Shown one piece after another: positions 40,975 to 51,545 of a DNA stretch of 64,000 nucleotides; the stretch's first letter is position 1, and every line of letters begins with the position of its first letter. A program made the position numbers and the translations under genes. Source of the stretch: Oegoconia quadripuncta (Eukaryota; Arthropoda; Insecta; Lepidoptera; Autostichidae); the NCBI GenBank assembly GCA_949316235.1, contig OX438757.1, forward strand, positions 18,190,005 through 18,254,004, given 5' to 3'. Under the pieces are notes generated by a model. That model worked only from the letters and a program-made list of their open reading frames with translations. It had not been told where the DNA came from and did not search any database.

Positions 40975-41125
40975 GGATTGCGTGTATGAAGTATTTAATG
41001 AGAGTGGAAGAAGCAAAAGTATGTCAAGATCGTTGTAAGTGAACTTCAAACTTCAAGTATTTATTTCAACGTAAGATACATGCTATCTTTTGTTGAATGT
41101 CAATTTAAATCTACTGGAAATAAAA
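40975..41125. pseudogene. RTE scrap (+) abutting LINE-P 3' end (-)
   Basis: 40980-41040 reads CMKYLMRVEEAKVCQDRCK, the RTE tail of 6285-6752. 41041-41125 is the reverse complement of the LINE-P end at 14150-14237. Confidence 0.6.
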
Positions 41126-41127
41126 AA

Positions 41128-41564
41128 GGTTTCCTCTTCGTATGCCGTGGTTTATGGATGCTAAATTAGGGAGAAATAATATTAAATTGATATTCAGAGT
41201 TAGATCCGGGCACTATCCATCAGGAAAATTTGCATTTTTAAAGAAAAAGGCAGATTCACCTAATTGCGATGTTTGTGGACAAATTGAAGACGTGCAACAC
41301 TTACTAATGGAGTGTGCCAAGAACAGTAGAGAGAGACATATGTTTATTAGAAAATTTAATGTGAACAGACTCGATGTAGGAGTTATTCAAAGCATACTAG
41401 TGGTTCCTACTTCTGAAGCAACTTTGTCCCTGTGTAGTCTGACGAACATTTGTCACCAATAATTCTCTCTGTCGATATTTAGCTTAGGTACAATGGGATT
41501 GACATATCCAAAAGGATAAAAATCCCAAAATACAGTAAGATTAAAAAAAAAAAAAAAAAAAAAG
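41128..41564 (+). pseudogene. 5'-truncated LINE C-terminus with CCHC knuckle, poly-A tail
   Basis: Frame 41142-41462 reads MDAKLGRNNIKLIFRVRSGH, YPSGKFAFLKKKADSPNCDV and CGQIEDVQHLLMECAKNS. The cysteines and histidine form CX2CX7HX4C, the C-terminal knuckle found after RNase H/RT in jockey- and I-type LINEs. A natural stop, a short 3' UTR and 22 A residues (41543-41564) follow. The RT itself is missing. Confidence 0.75.
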
Positions 41565-42393
41565 TTTATTGCATTTATTTGTCAATCGGTATGTCCAAGC
41601 TGCTACCGCTTCGGAAAGGGAAATCATCTGTGGGTAAAGAAGCGGCGATAATCAATAGTCTCTGCCTAAATCTAACGACACCGTATTTTTCAAAATCGGT
41701 CAAGTCGTTTAGGCTGCATAAAGCATATATAAACAACTCGAAAAGCATTACCGTCCTGTGTCAGTAGAGTAAAAGGTTGTTTGACCCAAATACTTTTATT
41801 CCGCAAGTATATCAGAAAATCGTCAATATCCTGACAAGAAAGAAAAAAATATAAACGGCCATGAACATCGATACGCACTCACAGTGACTAATAGGTCATT
41901 AGAGGACATGTTAGAAACGCGGAAGACCTTGTATGTGGAATATAATTAATGTTTGTCTGTATATACCTACGTTTGTTGTAGGGGAACGAGTGGTGATTCA
42001 CTTGTGCCTGTACATTATAGCTGATTAAAATTACGTTGTAAAAATAAGGAACTAGCTGTATATAAATTGGTGTCCTTATCATACTTTCGAAACTTGTCGC
42101 ATTTCAATTGTTCGGAAACGGTAATAAGAAATTTCAATTGCCAGAGTGATTATTTTTTGTAACTTTTTTTCTCATAAACTTATTTTATATATGTTTCACA
42201 TACTAGAAAAACTGTTAACCGATTATCAGAACTACTTATTGATATTTGACACATGTTTTGCTTACCATAATTTAAATTGCTAGAATTACTTTAAGTCGAA
42301 GTTACTTTTTCTAGACAACCCTTATCTGTAGCGAACGAGCGAAGCGAGCGAGCAATATGGGTCGGAGTACCCCGACACTGTTGATTAGATTCA
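41565..42393. other. Unassigned sequence
   Basis: GC-richer text at 42318-42376 ('gcgaacgagcgaagcgagcg'). No gene recognised. Confidence 0.4.
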
Positions 42394-42423
42394 GAAGGTT
42401 AAGGCGGGAGCGCCTTAACCTTC
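42394..42423. repeat. 13-bp perfect hairpin
   Basis: 'gaaggttaaggcg' and its exact complement with loop 'ggag'. Just upstream 'gtcggagtaccccgac' can form a smaller stem. Confidence 0.9.
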
Positions 42424-42437
42424 GATGTTAGGTCGTG

Positions 42438-42791
42438 TTTTTTTTTATGCACGACGAATTCGTACTTGGCCTCAGTCACACCTAATGTTAAGTGAAGATG
42501 AGGTCGAAGGTGAAAGCGTACTGACCCGGAAACCCCAACATATTTGGGGGACTGGCTATCTTATCTCTGACAACCGGAACACAACAATGCTATTAACAGT
42601 ACTGTTTGGCGGCAGATTTAGATAAGATGGTGGTAGCTAGCCAGGCGGACATTTTAAATGCCCTACCACCAACCAAACCGAGTACTTAAACATGTACCCC
42701 GCTGGTGGTCGAACCTGCGACCTTCGAATCGTAAACCCAACCGCCTCCGTGGCTCAATGTAGGTAAATAACATTGAGCCACGGAGGCGGTT
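42438..42791 (-). mobile_element. SINE-A with a snap-back inverted 5' end
   Basis: Normal minus-strand SINE-A from poly-T (42438) to about 42738. The head is then replaced by a 22-bp inverted repeat (42739-42760 and 42770-42791, loop 9 nt) made of the family's own first 22 bases facing each other. Confidence 0.9.
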
Positions 42792-43142
42792 AATTGTTTT
42801 TATAATATTGTTAATAATATTCTGAAAACCAAAACGTCTGGCAATAGATGCTTCGGGTAAACATTCGGTTGAACTTTAAAATATATGTAAATAAAAAAAA
42901 AATAACATTTGAATATCGTACATTCGAACTTCTGTAAAATGCATTTTCGGTGAAATGAAACATATAAAACAAAAATATTGGAAACGTTTTCGAACAATTA
43001 AAATTCGAAAAAAAAATCACAAACGTGATAGGTTACCATGTAAATTGATGCGTTTCAGCAAACTAATGCAGTGAGGAAAAGTACTGCGGAAGTAGAGTCT
43101 ATCTCGTATTTTTTTGTTGTTTTGACCAAGTAACCAAACTGG
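42792..43142. other. Unassigned sequence
   Basis: AT-rich; nothing recognised. Confidence 0.45.
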
Positions 43143-43165
43143 AGCGTCGGTGGCTCAGCGGTTAA
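43143..43165 (+). mobile_element. SINE-C head scrap
   Basis: 'gcgtcggtggctcagcggtt' is the first 20 bases of the SINE-C head. Confidence 0.6.
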
Positions 43166-43172
43166 ATCAAAA

Positions 43173-43400
43173 TAGATAGATAGATAAAGCCTTTATTTGT
43201 TTCCCCAGTCACACACATACATTTAGCTTATATACATATTGATACACAGATAAGGTAACACATCAACAACAATAACATAATATTGTAACACTAACGCATG
43301 TGTATACTGCAGCAGTACAAATGGGTCATAAGCTCAGTGTATTAGATTGTTCATTGAGCAAAACACTGATTTTCAGCTATCCCCTAAGGAGAAGAGCTAC
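43173..43400 (-). mobile_element. LINE-M 3' end
   Basis: (TAGA)n tail at 43173, 'aaagcctttatttg', 'gtgtatactgcagcagtaca' and 'cataagctcagtgta'. Confidence 0.7.
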
Positions 43401-43495
43401 TTGGAACCTAGACCAGAGGAAACAGTAAGTATTAAGTAAATAGCAATTTTCAGACTCTTCAAATCTTGTCAAATCGAAAATGTTTTATTTAGTAA

Positions 43496-43605
43496 ATAAA
43501 TGTTCATATTCATCACAGAAACATTTATCCGTCGCGGGATTCGAACCCGCAACCGTTGGTTTCGCTGACAGGGTCACTATCCACTACACCAATCGGTCGT
43601 CTTGT
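43496..43605 (-). mobile_element. SINE-B head and part of body
   Basis: Minus-strand B-box 'gggttcgaatcccgc' near 43540 and head end 'gacgaccgattggtgtagtg' at 43605. The 3' half is missing. Confidence 0.8.
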
Positions 43606-43989
43606 ATCCACCAATGTATTAAAGACTAATCTTTGATATAAAAAACATAAACAACGCCAGCAAACACATAACACTCTTTGTTTTTTTGTCGGGGGTTAAA
43701 AATGTCACACGTGATACAGGCTCATCCTATGTGGATGTCAAAGCTAATTTTGATTTGTTATGGTCTTTATTGTGAATACAATGTATTTATTATCTGTAAC
43801 TAAAACTTCAGGTAGATCAGACTAGAAACATGCAACCTCACAATACTTTAATTTCTGTCCGTGCCGTAGAGAGTTCACTGAAAAAGAGCACGAAATCGCG
43901 TAGGTACCTCCTTCAATATTGCTCGGCGAATTGGTGAAAATTGGCACTTCTGTCAGTGTAGCCGTATCGACGGACATTCGACTGTGAAT
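43606..43989. other. Unassigned sequence
   Basis: 'gtcgggggttaaaaatgtca' at 43691 echoes 61860 ('ctcgggggttgaaaacg'). Confidence 0.4.
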
Positions 43990-44514
43990 GTATCGCTGTA
44001 TTTGAGGTACAATGCTCTTTTAGCGTATAGTTTTGTGTATCTTTCTATCTGTAAGTAAAATGTAAAATGTAAAATCTGACTATTTTAAGTGTACCCTGTG
44101 TACCTACAAAATAAAGCATTTTTTGATTTTGATTTTGATTTTATCTCTAGGGACTAAAGTAGGTTTTCATTTTAATTTTTGTATCGCTGTATTTGAGGTA
44201 CAATCAAAGTCAAAGTACATTTATTGTACAATGCTCTTTTAGCGTATAGTTTTGTGTAACTTTCTATCTCTAGGGACTAAAGTAGGTTTTCATTTTAACT
44301 TTTGTATCGCTGTATTTGAGGTACAATGCTCTTTTAGCGTATAGTTTTGTGTAACTTTCTATCTCTAGGGACTAAAGAAGGTTTTCATTTTAACTTTTGT
44401 ATCGCTGTATTTGAGGTACAATGCTCTTTTAGCGTATACGCGAAAAGACTAAAAGAAAACTATAGTTTTGTGTAACTTTCTATCTCTAGGGACTAAAGTA
44501 GGTTTTCATTTTAT
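43990..44514. repeat. 96-bp minisatellite, four units, with inserts
   Basis: Units start 'gtatcgctgtatttgaggta' at 43990, 44181, 44303 and 44399 and end '..actaaagtaggttttcatt'. Unit 1 carries a 95-bp LINE-F 3' end (about 44051-44140). Unit 2 carries a 21-bp insert (44205-44225) between 'gtacaat' repeats. Unit 4 carries 'acgcgaaaagactaaaagaa'. Only unit 3 is uninterrupted. Confidence 0.92.
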
Positions 44515-44816
44515 TTTCTTTTGAACTCCAAATACACCCAGTTGTTGACTTGTAGGACCAATCGTATCTTCTTACAGATGTTGTAAAAGATTATCATCAT
44601 TAATGTAGACATCGTCATTGATGCGACCCTTCCGAATCATTTGCGATCGCCAAGACGCACGTTTAGTATAACAATTGGGGCAATTCATCCCATAGAAAGC
44701 GAGGCAAAGATTGGCGAAAGTTTCTGGAGCCGTCACGTTCGTTCATTAGTAGATTAACGTGAGCTAATGACTGCAAAGAATGACGAAGGTTATATAAAAA
44801 CATTCATCATCAATAA
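44515..44816. other. Unassigned sequence
   Basis: Nothing recognised. Confidence 0.4.
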
Positions 44817-45010
44817 CCTTATCCTCATTATTGGGGCACAGCCTCCTCTCACTAGGAGAGGGTGTGGACCATAATCTACCAGCTCTGAAGCACGGCAACA
44901 CCATATTAAAATGTTCTAGTGGTTACCCATTCAAGGCCTGACCGCGTGAGACATTGCTTAACTTCATCAATCGAAACGAATAGCGAATGCGACTTCGCCA
45001 AGAGTGCTAC
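44817..45010 (-). mobile_element. 5S rRNA-like SINE
   Basis: On the minus strand, '..gattgatgaagttaagcaat' and 'gtctcacgcggtcaggcctt' then 'gaatgggtaacc' follow the 5S rRNA order (GAAGTTAAGCA, CGCGGTCAGTA, GGATGGGTGACC). Then comes the body 'ccctctcctagtgagaggag'. Confidence 0.55.
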
Positions 45011-45011
45011 T

Positions 45012-45495
45012 AATCTAAATAATATTACAAATACGAAAGTTTGGGTGTTCTTTTGCTTGTTGGTCAATCACGGCTTCTCTTTATCCCGATAACGTGAATA
45101 GTTCCAGCGGGATAAACAAATTAAACATATCCATGATTATACCGCCTCCGTGGCTCAATGTAAACAACATTGGGTTTACGATTCGGAGGTCGCAGGTTCG
45201 ATCACCAGCGGGGTACATGTTTAAGTACTCGGTTTGGTTGGTGGTAGGGCATTTTAAATGTCCGCCTGGCTAACTACCACCGTCTTATCAAAATCTTCCG
45301 CCAAGCAGCAATGTTAATAGCATTGTTGTGTAGCCAGTCCCCCAAATGTGTTGGGGTTTCCGGGTCAGTACGTTTCCACCTTCGACCTCATCTTCATTTA
45401 ACATCAGGTGTGATTGAGATCAAGTACAAATCCGTTGTGCATAAAAAAAATATATAGTTCTTTCACGCAGGCGAAACCGCGGGCGGAAAGCTATT
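45012..45495 (-). repeat. Repeat-G split by SINE-A
   Basis: Parts 45012-45140 ('acgaaagtttgggtgttc', 'gggataaacaaattaaac') and 45449-45495 ('tttcacgcaggcgaaaccgc') join across SINE-A into a standard repeat-G. Confidence 0.75.
45141..45448 (+). mobile_element. SINE-A, nested in repeat-G
   Basis: Head 'accgcctccgtggctcaat', B-box 'aggttcgatcacc' (two changes), short deletion in the body near 45330, end 'ccgttgtgcat' plus A-run. Confidence 0.88.
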
Positions 45496-46204
45496 TAAAT
45501 ATAAAACAACTTTTATTGCAAAAATACTTTTAGAAATGAAACACAAATGTGTTCGTATAAATATAAGACCTCTGGCAATTATGAGGTTAAACGAATAAAA
45601 GTTAAAACTGACATCTATATAACTAAGTGCAGCCATGTACGGAGTGCTCTCAAAAGTTATCATAACCCAACAGGGATGAGCACAACAAGTTTGAATGCAG
45701 ACCAGCCAACTAAACAATTCTCCAGTGACCACCACGCTGGCAACCCTGCCAAGTTTCGAACTTTTTAAATGCAACTTTACATATTGCTTCCACAAAACCC
45801 TTTACCCGACGAAACTAAGTTTTAACACTTCGGAATAGGGTTGTGGTGTTAAGTTTACAATGGAATTTGGCAAATTGTCTGCCGGATTATTTTCAGAAGT
45901 GGACAGTGTTAATAGTTATTGTTTTTCACTGAATTGTTATTACATACTTTTTGCTGTGGAGCCAAATTGTGTGAGGCCATTTAGAATTTTATTTCTTCGG
46001 AATTTGAGACTTGGAGCATATTTTTTTTTTGAGTTTTATAGTGAATTCTCACTGTCTTCGGTGTCATAGATTAAATGTTTATGTAGACACGATATTCCGT
46101 TTATAATAATTTACGATTGCTTAAAAACTTGAATAACAAAAGGAGATGGGGAATTGTTAAACCAAAACTCAAGAATATAAAAACGTCACAACTTTTATCC
46201 CAAA
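45496..46204. other. Unassigned sequence
   Basis: Open frames on both strands at 45463-45795 overlap; none has a recognisable domain. Confidence 0.45.
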
Positions 46205-46298
46205 TTCCCGGGTCAGTACGCTTCCACCTTCGACCTCATCTTCACTTAACATCAGATGTGATTGAGGTCAAGTACGAACCCGTGGTGCATAAAAAAAA
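46205..46298 (+). mobile_element. SINE-A 3' end
   Basis: Starts 'cccgggtcagtacgcttcca' and ends 'gtgcat' plus A-run. Confidence 0.8.
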
Positions 46299-46299
46299 A

Positions 46300-46460
46300 A
46301 TTGGGTGGTCAGAGCTATCCCAAAAATTTATGTTAGAGTGTTTAATTTAAACTTTAACGCCTAAAACAATGTCCACCGTTCGCTTTTCGAAATATCAAGA
46401 AATGCACACGAGACAGGAGGTGAGTCTATCGCCTTTAAACGTGCAAATCTGTAGATGTAT
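46300..46460. repeat. Repeat-K copy
   Basis: 'gggtggtcagagctatccca' and 'gagacaggaggtgagtctat'. Confidence 0.55.
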
Positions 46461-46936
46461 TTTGGTGAAGAATGGGAAAACTTGATTTGATACATTTAGC
46501 GACACACAAACATTATAAATAGTTGATCAAAATAAATTATGGAACATCTTCTTTATCAATATAAAGAAAACATACAGATACAATTATCTGTATGTTTTTT
46601 CTTGTGTGCAATAAATAATAATAAAAAAAACAGCAATTGTTGAATAGCTAGTTTTCAATGTCGCAAAGTGATGAAATAAACGCTCAGATTATGTAACCTC
46701 ATCGATTACGTTGACCAATGAGAAACCGTTAAATTGTCGAGCGAGCGATGAGCCAACCAATCACTGCCCAATCGTAACCTTTCACGGTATCGATGAAATT
46801 GTGTAATAGAACCACAGGTCCTCATAACGACAGATAAGAGTAACGATTTCGAGTTAGAAAACTTTGGATTCCAGAAATAATTGAATTTCGAATTTGAATT
46901 TTGGATAACGAATAGATTTGTTATCCAAAATTCCTA
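46461..46936. other. Unassigned with two hairpins
   Basis: 46563-46603 is an AT-rich hairpin around 'aacatacagata'. 46896-46909 and 46920-46933 are a perfect 14-bp inverted repeat 'gaattttggataac'. Confidence 0.5.
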
Positions 46937-47197
46937 TAATGAGGGAGTAGGGGGCATAGTCCACACCGCGCTGGCCCAATGAGGGTTAAGGACTTCACAT
47001 GTCTTAAAATTTTTATTTCTCAGATATGCAGGTTTCTTAACGGTGTTTTCCTTCACCGTTCAAGATCAGTAGGATAAATACACATATGTATTTAAATTAA
47101 ATTTGAAAAGTCATTGGTACATGGCCTGCCTGGGCATCGAACCTGGACCTACCAAATTGGGAGACTGTGTCTCCTCCACTGAGCGACCGACGCTCCC
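46937..47197 (-). mobile_element. SINE-C, near full length
   Basis: Minus-strand head 'gtcgctcagtggaggagaca' near 47190, B-box region 'aggttcgatgcccag' near 47140, body 'aagaaacctgcatatctgag'. Confidence 0.78.
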
Positions 47198-47509
47198 CCC
47201 CCGCCTCCTATAATAATAATAAAATCATTTATTAGCAGCCATAAAGCCATAGTAGGTACAGATTCCTTGTAAAAAATGAAATTTATAAAAATTATGAATT
47301 TTATAAAAATTTAAATTGAAATTGCGTCAGTCCAATGTCGGTGTTAAAGTCCAAAACGCACGATGTGGTATCACGTCTTTATGACTTCCAGTTCTCACTC
47401 CGGCGTATAGCTAGCCAATATTTAAAAATTGGAACGTCCAGTCCATCACTCACCACCTTAAGATTATTAACGATGACAATTCCACTTAGAAACTATAACC
47501 GTTTCCCAT
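47198..47509. other. Unassigned sequence
   Basis: (TAA)n start and 'catttattagcagccataaa' at 47230 look like a LINE tail on the minus strand; not assigned. Confidence 0.35.
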
Positions 47510-47937
47510 AATATTAGGTCTTTACCTATGAAATTGGCGTTTTTTGTGAAGAATTTCATTAAGACTGTTTTCTCCATACAAACATTTTTGATTTTTTTTT
47601 GGGAACGGTAAATCCAAATTTAGCTAAACTTTGTGTGTATTATCGGATAACATTAAGTTAAGTATAGGCAGCGTTAATTTTTAAAAATAACCGCTTTATA
47701 AAATTTCCAGCGAATCTAAGAAATGATTGGGGGAAGCACATGAAAAGAGCTCTGTTCAAATTTTTTTTATTATGTGATTTAGCCCAGGAATTAAAAAATA
47801 TTTCATGTGAAACCTTGCAATAATATTCCATTTTCCAAATAAAAAACAAATTTGGATATAGCTTTGATAATCGCAGGAATTGGTACATATGATTAACGAA
47901 AAAAAAAACTCCAATTTCATAGGTAAAGACCCAATAC
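47510..47937. mobile_element. MITE-2 copy 2 (reversed)
   Basis: Left end AGGTCTTTACCTATGAAATT, right end 'catttcataggtaaagaccc' form. The interior is the reverse complement of copy 1 ('tttgggaacggtaaatccaa', 'cacatgaaaagagctctgtt'). Confidence 0.85.
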
Positions 47938-48732
47938 TAATAAAACTTTTGCATGCCGCATCGTTGGTAGAACATAAGATCCTCAATCTAATTTGTGACC
48001 TTATACACTATGTTCTTGCACATAAACTATTTTTAAACTTATAGGTCAACAGATAAAAACCAGGAAATCAGCAAACAAATATTTATTCTTAACACAATTT
48101 TACTTTGATGTTCGACGATTGCAAACTGTCCGCTGACTGACTACGAGCACATGCCTTTTTACCGCCTCAAATCATTCTCTCCCATTCATTCGGTGGGTTT
48201 CACGAGTCTACACGAATATTCGCCAACGAAAACGTATCGATAATAAATTAGAACTTTAGCATGTGCGCGTGGTCAGTTCAATACCTGCAATTACTGTCCA
48301 AATGTCACAATACAAATATATTATTTAAATATATTAATAAAAGCTAACACTATTCTATTCTAATCTATTCCATAACGTTTTCTAACGATAAGATAATTCC
48401 GAGTCTGCACAGACTCCCATAATGTCGACTAACGATAAAAATATTGATAAATTTTCAATATTTCACCACGTCAAGCCGCACGTGCTTCTTTTTAACACCT
48501 ACCATAAATCAACTCAACTTCCACGTTGTAATCTGAACTAACCACAAGACCCTTTAAAGTACACGATCCGGTTACGACTTTTGATATTACTTAGAATTAG
48601 TGAGAAATGGAAATTTTCTTAACCAGGCATAGATTGTGTATAACCCGCTGTAGAACCTTGTAATCCGCAGATCTGCTATCTGACGTATTAGGATTCTATA
48701 ATGACAGTTAGGTCTATATTAATAAACCGTTC
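47938..48732. other. Unassigned sequence
   Basis: Nothing recognised. Confidence 0.45.
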
Positions 48733-48998
48733 TAAATCAAAATCTGGATGAGTGAAAGTCTACCACTGTACGTTTCTCAAGAAACTTCCTATCACGTACG
48801 ACCACCCTGTGGAACGGACTTCCTGCAGCGGTATTCCCGAACGAGTACGACATTGGAACCTACAAGAAACGAGCCTACACCTTCTCAAAGGCCGGCAACG
48901 CATCTGTGACCCTTTTGGTGTTGCGGGTGTCCATGGGCGGCGGTGATTGCTTTCCATCAGGTGACCCGCATGCTTGTTTGCCGCCCTCTCATATAAAA
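48733..48998 (+). pseudogene. LINE-E RT C-terminus and 3' end
   Basis: Reads [39 protein letters not shown], then a one-base frameshift into [19 protein letters not shown]. Poly-A after 'ccctctcatat'. Confidence 0.8.
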
Positions 48999-49002
48999 AA
49001 AA

Positions 49003-49340
49003 TCAAAATCAAAAATGCTTTATTTTGTAGGTACACAGGGTACACTTAAAATAGTCAGACTTTACATTTTTAAAGTTACTGCTTGTTCAAAAGGCAATTT
49101 TCCCCTGAGAAGAACAAGCAAGAAACTCGAGAGATTGCTCTTTAAAAAAATGTTTTTTTTTTTATTACAAAATTATTAATTAATATTTTACATTATAATA
49201 TTTCATAGCCTGATTAGCTATAAAGGCGAAAGGGCAGTCTATGTCCATGAATGTTTATCATCTAAATAATCTGATATTTTAAAATAAGCTTTCTTAACAA
49301 GCATCTGTTTTATAGTATCTTACCTATCTATTTTAGATCT
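49003..49340 (-). mobile_element. LINE-F 3' end
   Basis: Reverse complement of the family 3' UTR: 'tttattttgtaggtacacag', 'cccctgagaagaacaagcaa'. Then the coding end 'atgtttatcatctaaataat'. Its 3' tail abuts the LINE-E poly-A at 48998. Confidence 0.78.
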
Positions 49341-49560
49341 CTGTCGTATCTCAAGATTGAGATTTTTTTTTATATGAGAGGGCGGCAAACCAGCGTCCGG
49401 GTCACCTGATGGAAAGCAATCACCGTCGTCCATGGATAACCTCAAATTGAAGCTTGAGAATCTGTTCCACATTAAACCAGTATCAAAAAATAATATTGAG
49501 ATTAAGACGCGATCTTAATCTCAATACCGATTTACTAATACGGGCCTTACTGTGAGAACT
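49341..49560. repeat. Repeat-R copy containing a LINE-E 3' scrap
   Basis: 49366-49432 is LINE-E 3' end on the minus strand ('atgagagggcggcaaacc'). 49433-49556 matches 31700-31830 and ends 'tttactaatacgggcc'. Confidence 0.55.
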
Positions 49561-50009
49561 AGTAAGTACCTTTTGAAAGTTACAAATCAAGTTAGAAAAC
49601 ATACCAATACATAATTTAGCTAATGGTAAAATTAATAACAATGAATCATCAAAATAATACAAACGAATATAGAAATGTCAATGTTGAAATGTCAAATTAC
49701 AGAGAATGTCAATTTTACTCTTTCATTACTATCAACTTTCAAATTAATGAAAATGTAAAATTATTTGAGGTAGGAGAATAGTCTGGGGTCTAGTACTCAA
49801 GAGATGAAATGAAACTATAGATTACAAAAATGGGTTATTTCTTCCCCAAGCCTTGCAGGAAGTCCTGCGCTAAACCACTGGCATTTACATAAGTATTTCT
49901 TAGATGATTTGCTCCACAACGCAGAGCAATTGGGTTGGTGATGGAAAATATCTGAGTTTTGCTGTGGCTGCTTGATATGACATGACCTGTATGATCAATA
50001 AACTTACCT
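49561..50009. other. Unassigned sequence
   Basis: Nothing recognised. Confidence 0.45.
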
Positions 50010-50282
50010 TTTCACTGTTGAGACACAGCCTTCTCTCACTAGGAGGGCCTAATGTGTATTCATGGGTTTATGTTAATCTTGTAGCCACTTCCGCACAAAG
50101 ATTTCTAGTCCCCTGTAATACAGCTGATACAGCCTTCAATTGAAAACAATCGGGTCGGATTGCTTAACGTACTCCTGCAAAATGGAAACACTCATAATAA
50201 AAATGATTAGAATTATTAATTAGTCACCATCCAAGGACGGACCGCGCCAGAAATTGCTTAACTTAATCAAAAACGAATAGTT
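50010..50282 (-). mobile_element. 5S rRNA-like SINE, decayed
   Basis: 'agacacagccttctctcact' body and 'ccatccaaggacggaccgcg' plus 'attgcttaacttaatcaa', the reverse of the 5S segment. Confidence 0.5.
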
Positions 50283-51379
50283 CTTTCAACATTTACAAAA
50301 AACCTACACCTACATTAAATTACCTTGCTGGAAGCTCGTTACAAGAAAATTGAATGCAAAGTCGTTTTGTGTTTCGTTCCGCAAATATTTTCAATAATAA
50401 ATTCAAGCGTCGTCTGGTTTAAATATCCCAGACTTTGTGGGAAACCACCTAGCTTCGCCAGCCACGCCCATCAATCTATGCTCTCCGCAATGAATGGACA
50501 GCCCCCGTACGTTGCAAACTATATTTTAAACTTCACGTTACATTCGCATCCTTAAGTCTGCCCAATAGGGGTGAACAGGGCGGCATGAATGCCGTGGTGA
50601 TGTCGAAACGTAGCACGAAATTGATTGTGGAATTCTTATTGTGCTTAATGAAAGAATTGAAACAGATAGAATGGTGGAACGACTCGGAACTGCGATGAAA
50701 GGGTGCGATTGTTCTTTTTGCTTTCGATGTGCTATTTATTTGTCTGTTTCACTTAATTCTTTCTTGAGGCAGGTTTATAGTAGGAACTCTAATATATTTT
50801 GAAACATTAAGTGCTAGAATGATTGTCACTATTGAACTAGCTGTTCGACTGAATGAATCACCTCGCTAAGCTGTTTCACTTTATGACTTATCCGAAAAAA
50901 AGATCGTGAATTTTGAGTTATTTTGTTTTTTTAAGGATGCTACAGATGTGTGCTGTTCATCAGCTAATGATAATCCATACACCTGCGTTTAAATTTAGTA
51001 ATAATTATTTCTATGAGTCTCATGAGAAAGCGTAATGTCACATAACGTGGAACGAGGACGATCGGTGTATCAAGATCGACAAAAGAATGAAGAGATTACC
51101 AAAAGAACGATAGTCTCCGACCTAGGGAATTAATAAATTGAAATGTCATAAAAGTTCTAGGGGAGACTACGTAATTGGATGACTTGATACGACTAGTTGC
51201 TCTGGAAATCTATGAAATTGGTCTACGGTCTGTAGCAAAGGAAATTTTTCTTTTGGTTTAGTACGAAAAGACCTTCAGAGGTCTTAGGTCAAATAAAAAA
51301 CAACAACGGAGATTTCGGGTTCGGTTTCCAGATGACACGTTTAATATTCTGTCTAGTTCTAACCATTTTTAATTGTTCA
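50283..51379. other. Unassigned sequence
   Basis: A 76-codon frame at 50325-50555 has no domain. Nothing else recognised. Confidence 0.45.
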
Positions 51380-51545
51380 TCGAGCTACCACCAGCTGATC
51401 TAAGTCTGATGCCGAGCAGCAAATTGGTCCAATTGCTCGAAATAAGATAACTAGTCCCCCAAATAATTTAGAGGTTCGAGAAGTGAGAGCTTCTACCGAC
51501 GGCGCCATATTCTGCTAACATGAGACTTAATTGAGGGTAAGCGTT
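51380..51545 (+). mobile_element. Ancient SINE-A-like copy
   Basis: 'cgagctaccaccagctgatc', 'gccgagcagcaaattggtcc', 'agataactagtcccccaaat' and 'gagacttaattgaggg' keep the order of the SINE-A body but are strongly diverged. Much older than the other copies. Confidence 0.5.

Noticed and set aside
41142..41462. Host zinc-finger gene
   Set aside because: The CX2CX7HX4C knuckle, the preceding SGHYPS..F motif and the poly-A right after the 3' UTR fit a truncated LINE.
42394..42423. Rho-independent terminator
   Set aside because: No T-run follows directly and the context is eukaryotic.
45463..45795. 110-codon minus-strand open frame
   Set aside because: Starts in unique DNA and ends inside repeat-G; no domain, and an opposite frame covers the same bases.
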